The notes under the pieces are model-generated. The model saw nothing but the letters and a program-made list of their open reading frames with translations, made no database searches and was not told where the DNA came from. This document shows, in pieces, positions 5,125-7,707 of a DNA stretch of 7,707 nucleotides; positions within the stretch are counted from its first letter, which is position 1; every line of letters starts with the position of its first letter. Position numbers and translations under genes: made by a program. The stretch spans positions 1 to 7,707 of the forward strand of contig JBEKHI010000390.1 in the NCBI GenBank assembly GCA_050012355.1, given 5' to 3'. Origin of the DNA: JBEKHI01 sp050012355 (GTDB lineage: Bacteria; Actinomycetota; Actinomycetes; Streptosporangiales; Streptosporangiaceae).

Positions 5125-6080
5125 GCACCGCTGTCCTGATCGATCTTGTTGTCGGAGAGCCGCTCCCCGGCCCGGACGCGCCGGTCCAGCCGGTCTCGCT
5201 CGCTGAGGCCGAGGCGGTCGCGGCACTCGCCCAGCGGGCCGGAGTCGCGGCGCTGCGGCTGGTGGACGGCACGCCGGGAGTACGCACCATCGACCCGTCG
5301 GTCGTCGGTGCCTACCTGGCTGGCAGACACGGCGACCTCGGCTACCTCGTCGATGTGCCGACGACTCACAACGCGCCGTACAACCTCGCACGCCGGGTGC
5401 TCTCGTTTGACCGCGCCACCAGCGGCCGGGTCGGCGTGGTCCTGCGGGCCGGCCGGGGTGACGAGGTCAGTGCGGCGACCGTGCCGGATCCAGCCGCCGA
5501 CGATCCGGCTGGGCGGTGGACCGAGTACGCGCGGATCCTGACCCGGCTCTGGGAATCGTTCCCGCGCGACGCGCTGATCGGCGACCAGGAGCGGGCGCTG
5601 GTCGTCGACGACAGGCTGATCAGGCCGATCGCGCACGATGGTCGCTTCTACCGCGTCGCGGGTCCGCTGGATGGGCCATCGTCCGTCCAGGGCCGGCCGG
5701 TCCTGGTCGCCGCCGACCTGGACGTACTCGGCTGGTCCGCGCTCGCGGACTCCGCCGACGCCGTCGTGGTGAGCCAGGAGCAGTCGGACGGTGCCGACCT
5801 GTTGCTCACGGCGGCCCTTGAGCAGGTGGGAAGGGACCGCGCCGACGTGGCGCTCATCGGCCGAGCCCCGGCCAGCTTCACGGAGCTGGCCACCTGGGTC
5901 GCGGACACCCGGCTCGACGCGGTCGAGCTGGTGCCGACGGCCGGCGTCGAGGAGATCGCGGACCTGCTTCGCGATCTGGTAACGCCATCCCCGGTAACGC
6001 CATCCCCGGTAACACCTGCCCCGGTAACGACGCTGCGCGCGGCGCTTGGCTTGCGGGAGATCGCGGAGGTCTTGGCATGA
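5121..6080 (+). CDS. Short divergent LLM-family protein, probable partner subunit
   Basis: At 319 residues this is about 100 shorter than its neighbours. It aligns with them at IDPSVVGAYLAGRHGDLGYL (57-76), THNAPYNLARRVLSFDRATSGR (82-103), RWTEYARILTRLWESF (132-147), AHDGRFYRVAGPL (171-183), VQGRPVLVAAD (189-199) and the tail TLRAALGL (304-311). It lacks two flavin-site features: WNVVTS is replaced by GVVLRAG (105-111), and the QAGxSxxG phosphate motif is absent (VAADLDVLG). About 100 residues of the C-terminal half are missing, and a VTPSP repeat linker (287-301) precedes the tail. A start at ATG 5121 (GAGG at 5110-5113, 4-bp overlap) and a tight fit between neighbours argue that it is expressed and selected. 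It may be a non-catalytic subunit of the LLM encoded just before it. A decaying duplicate is the alternative. Confidence 0.75.
   Translation: MSTAVLIDLVVGEPLPGPDAPVQPVSLAEAEAVAALAQRAGVAALRLVDGTPGVRTIDPSVVGAYLAGRHGDLGYLVDVPTTHNAPYNLARRVLSFDRATSGRVGVVLRAGRGDEVSAATVPDPAADDPAGRWTEYARILTRLWESFPRDALIGDQERALVVDDRLIRPIAHDGRFYRVAGPLDGPSSVQGRPVLVAADLDVLGWSALADSADAVVVSQEQSDGADLLLTAALEQVGRDRADVALIGRAPASFTELATWVADTRLDAVELVPTAGVEEIADLLRDLVTPSPVTPSPVTPAPVTTLRAALGLREIAEVLA
5978..6029 (+). repeat. In-frame 15-bp tandem repeat (about 3.4 copies)
   Basis: The unit GGTAACGCCATCCCC occurs exactly at 5978-5992 and 5993-6007, then as GGTAACACCTGCCCC at 6008-6022, followed by a partial GGTAACG (6023-6029). In the reading frame it encodes VTPSP-VTPSP-VTPAP-VTT (residues 287-303). 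The unit length is a multiple of three, so copy-number change would not shift the frame. The repeated GTA valine codon is unusual for a high-GC gene, and the near-identical copies suggest recent slippage. Confidence 0.9.
6065..6069 (+). promoter_or_regulatory. Shine-Dalgarno for the last gene of the overlapped set
   Basis: GGAGG lies 7 bases before ATG 6077, within the end of the preceding coding sequence. It supports that start and suggests independent as well as coupled ribosome entry. Confidence 0.65.
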
Positions 6081-7312
6081 CCACACTTGGCACCCATCAC
6101 GACCCGGTCACCACCGGCCCGGCCGCCGGCACCGCGACGCTCACCGTCGCCGGTGTCCGCCGGGCGATCGTCCCGATCCTCGAGCGGCTGGCCGCCACCG
6201 CCCGGAACCGGGAGGAAGTGCGTGACTACGCGTTCGACGACGTGCGGGCGCTGGCCGACGCCGGGATCGCGCTCGTCGGGATCGATCAGGCCGACGGCGG
6301 CGCGGGCGGAACCCTCCGCGAGGTCGTCGAGGTGATCATCGACATCGCCCGAGCTGACTCCAACGTCGCACAGGCACTGCGCAGCAGCTTCCTGATCGCC
6401 AATCAGGTCGCGAGCCGGGAGGACCTGGCCCACCGGGCGAGAACCCTGCAGCGGCTGCGCGACCGTGACTTGTTCGCCGGCACCAGCAACGAGCGCACCG
6501 GCGGCCCGAGCGGGGCGGTCAACACGATCGCTCGCCGTGAGCCCGGCGGCTGGGTCATTAACGGAGAAAAGTACTACTCGACCGGTGGCCTGTACGCGGC
6601 CTGGTTTTCCGCCCAGGCCAAGACCGAGGACGGCACCGTCATCCGGTTCACCGTCCCGGTCCACCGGGAAGGGGTCGAGCGGCTCGACGACTTCGACGCG
6701 GTGGGACAGCGGCTGACCGCCAGCGGGACCACCCGGCTCACCAACGTGCGGGTCAGCGACGACGAGGTGATCATCGCCGGCGAACCCGCGCCTGGCAACC
6801 CGTGGCAGGGGAGCTTCGCGCAGCTCTACCTGGCCGCCGTGCAGGCAGGCATCGCGGCCCGCGCATTCGACGACGCGGTGGGTTTTGTCCGCGCCAAGGC
6901 GCGGCCGATCAAGCACAGCACCGCGGACAAGAGCGTCCACGACCCGTACGTCCGGCACACCGTCGGCGAGATCGCCGGGCACGCCCAGGCGGCCCGCGCC
7001 GTCGTACTGCTAGCGGCCGAGATTCTCGGCACCGTCCGTGGGCTGAGCGGCGCCGAGGCCAGGCGGGCCGGCGCCGCCGCCGCTGTCGAGGTCGCTCAGG
7101 CCGGCGCGGTCGCCATCGCGAACGCGCTCAAGGCGGCGGAGCTGCTCTTCGACGTCGGCGGCGGCTCCATCACCAGCCGCGAGCTCGGCTTCGACCGGCA
7201 CTGGCGCAACGCGCGCACCGCCGCCAACCACAACCCCCGGCAGTGGAAGCTCGCGGTCGCGGGCGCGTACCACCTGACCGGGGAAGAGCCCCCGACGACA
7301 GGACTCTTCTAA
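6077..7312 (+). CDS. DszC/SfnB-like flavin monooxygenase of the acyl-CoA dehydrogenase fold (second copy)
   Basis: This 411-residue paralogue of the protein at 2621-3883 shares GEKYYSTGGLYAAW (163-176) and DDFDAVGQRLTASGTT (204-219) in the beta domain, and DRHWRNARTAANHNPRQWK (373-391) near the end. The final motif places it in the DszC/SfnB branch, expected to oxygenate using reduced flavin from a partner reductase. H385 is kept, but the position matching H98 of the first copy is serine (S104, in RSSF), so the two copies probably differ in substrate or catalytic detail. The extended N-terminus (1-24, rich in T, A and G) is likely flexible. The start overlaps the previous stop by 4 bp, and the aldo/keto reductase follows after 16 bases with no terminator between. 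Confidence 0.9.
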   Translation: MTTLGTHHDPVTTGPAAGTATLTVAGVRRAIVPILERLAATARNREEVRDYAFDDVRALADAGIALVGIDQADGGAGGTLREVVEVIIDIARADSNVAQALRSSFLIANQVASREDLAHRARTLQRLRDRDLFAGTSNERTGGPSGAVNTIARREPGGWVINGEKYYSTGGLYAAWFSAQAKTEDGTVIRFTVPVHREGVERLDDFDAVGQRLTASGTTRLTNVRVSDDEVIIAGEPAPGNPWQGSFAQLYLAAVQAGIAARAFDDAVGFVRAKARPIKHSTADKSVHDPYVRHTVGEIAGHAQAARAVVLLAAEILGTVRGLSGAEARRAGAAAAVEVAQAGAVAIANALKAAELLFDVGGGSITSRELGFDRHWRNARTAANHNPRQWKLAVAGAYHLTGEEPPTTGLF

Positions 7313-7316
7313 AACC

Positions 7317-7324
7317 GGAAGGAA
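7317..7324 (+). promoter_or_regulatory. Shine-Dalgarno for the aldo/keto reductase
   Basis: GGAAGGAA occupies most of the 16-base gap after the TAA at 7310-7312 and ends 4 bases before ATG 7329. It fixes that start. Confidence 0.7.
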
Positions 7325-7328
7325 CCGT

Positions 7329-7707
7329 ATGACCATCGAGGTCAACCGCGTGCTCGGCCGCACCGGCGTCCTGCTCACCCCGCTCACCCTCGGCACGATG
7401 AACTTCGGGCGGTGGCAGGACGAGCCAGAGAGCATCCGGATCATCCACGCGGCGCTCGAGGCCGGAGTCAACGCCGTGGACACCGCCGACGTTTACGCCC
7501 AGGGCGTCTCGGAGGAGATCCTCGGCAGGGCGCTTAAGGGCCGCCGCGACGATGTCTTCGTCGCGACCAAGTTCCACGGCCAGATCGGTGACAACCCGCA
7601 GCACGCGGGCAACTCACGGCGGTGGATCAGCCGGGCGGTCGAGGACAGCCTCCGCCGCCTCGGTACCGACCACATCGACCTGTACCAGGCGCACCGGCCG
7701 GATCCGA
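7329..7707 (+). CDS. Aldo/keto reductase (3' truncated by window end)
   Basis: The first 126 codons are present and the frame is open to the end of the window. LTLGTMNFG (19-27), AGVNAVDTADVYAQGVSEE (45-63), VFVATKF (76-82) and the RRLGTDHIDLYQAHRPDP tail (109-126) are family hallmarks. The full catalytic tetrad is visible as D51, Y56, K81 and H122. Members reduce aldehydes or ketones with NADPH in the cytoplasm. Placed last in a monooxygenase operon, it may reduce the carbonyl product of desulfonation or of oxidative C-S cleavage. That is inference from position. Only 16 bases separate it from the preceding stop, so it is probably co-transcribed. Whether the C-terminal half is intact cannot be seen. 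Confidence 0.93.
   Translation, partial: MTIEVNRVLGRTGVLLTPLTLGTMNFGRWQDEPESIRIIHAALEAGVNAVDTADVYAQGVSEEILGRALKGRRDDVFVATKFHGQIGDNPQHAGNSRRWISRAVEDSLRRLGTDHIDLYQAHRPDP

Noticed and set aside
3841..5391. Long minus-strand ORF of 516 codons.
   Set aside because: It lies opposite two well-recognised LLM genes. Its product is R/G/P/A-rich with no domain, the usual antisense shadow in high-GC DNA.
5121..6080. Annotation of the small LLM as a pseudogene.
   Set aside because: There is no frameshift or internal stop, the codon bias is normal, and the start and stop overlap both neighbours exactly. A diverged functional subunit fits better.
5648..6982. Minus-strand ORF of 444 codons.
   Set aside because: It is antisense to the small LLM and the second DszC-like gene. 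Composition and lack of motifs mark it as a shadow.
7313..7328. Possible operon end or terminator between the second DszC-like gene and the aldo/keto reductase.
   Set aside because: Only 16 bases are available, filled by a Shine-Dalgarno, with no inverted repeat.
1..7707. CRISPR arrays, insertion sequences, tRNA or rRNA genes, phage genes.
   Set aside because: No spaced direct repeats, transposase motifs, cloverleaf-like sequences or phage-type proteins were seen. The only tandem repeat is the coding 15-bp one.

Overview
The window is high-GC DNA with codon third positions strongly biased to G/C. Its gene families and Shine-Dalgarno style suit an actinomycete (Streptomyces, Amycolatopsis, Frankia-like breadth). 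That assignment is inferred from composition and family type only. All convincing genes are on the + strand.

Layout: (1) 2-91 is the last 29 codons of an SsuD-like flavin-dependent (LLM) alkanesulfonate monooxygenase. (2) 92-394 is a 303-base non-coding interval. It contains a ~100-nt foldable element (112-211), an AT-rich island of about 27% GC (234-310) with a perfect 6-1-6 palindrome (278-290), and two consecutive hairpins (311-354 and 358-376). The second hairpin abuts a strong Shine-Dalgarno. (3) 395-7312 is a tight run of six genes with no intergenic bases: a TauD/TfdA-type Fe(II)/2-oxoglutarate dioxygenase; an NtaA/SnaA/DszA-type LLM monooxygenase; a DszC/SfnB-like acyl-CoA-dehydrogenase-fold flavoprotein; a second NtaA/DszA-type LLM with a 34-residue internal deletion; a small, divergent LLM relative with a VTPSP repeat linker; and a second DszC/SfnB-like flavoprotein. 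The first junction overlaps by 11 bp and the other four by 4 bp (ATGA or GTGA). (4) After 16 bp, 7329-7707 is the start of an aldo/keto reductase cut by the window end.

Working together (inference): the families match organosulfur scavenging under sulfate limitation. The DszC-like and DszA-like enzymes would use reduced flavin and O2 to oxidise at S (or N or C) and cleave C-S bonds. The TauD-like enzyme would release sulfite from a sulfonate or sulfate ester by hydroxylation, and the aldo/keto reductase could reduce the carbonyl left behind. The operon carries two DszA/DszC-like modules in tandem. The second has an extra shrunken LLM subunit whose losses complement those of its neighbour, which suggests a LuxA/LuxB-like heterodimer. 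No flavin reductase, transporter or regulator is inside the window. The substrate cannot be read from the sequence.
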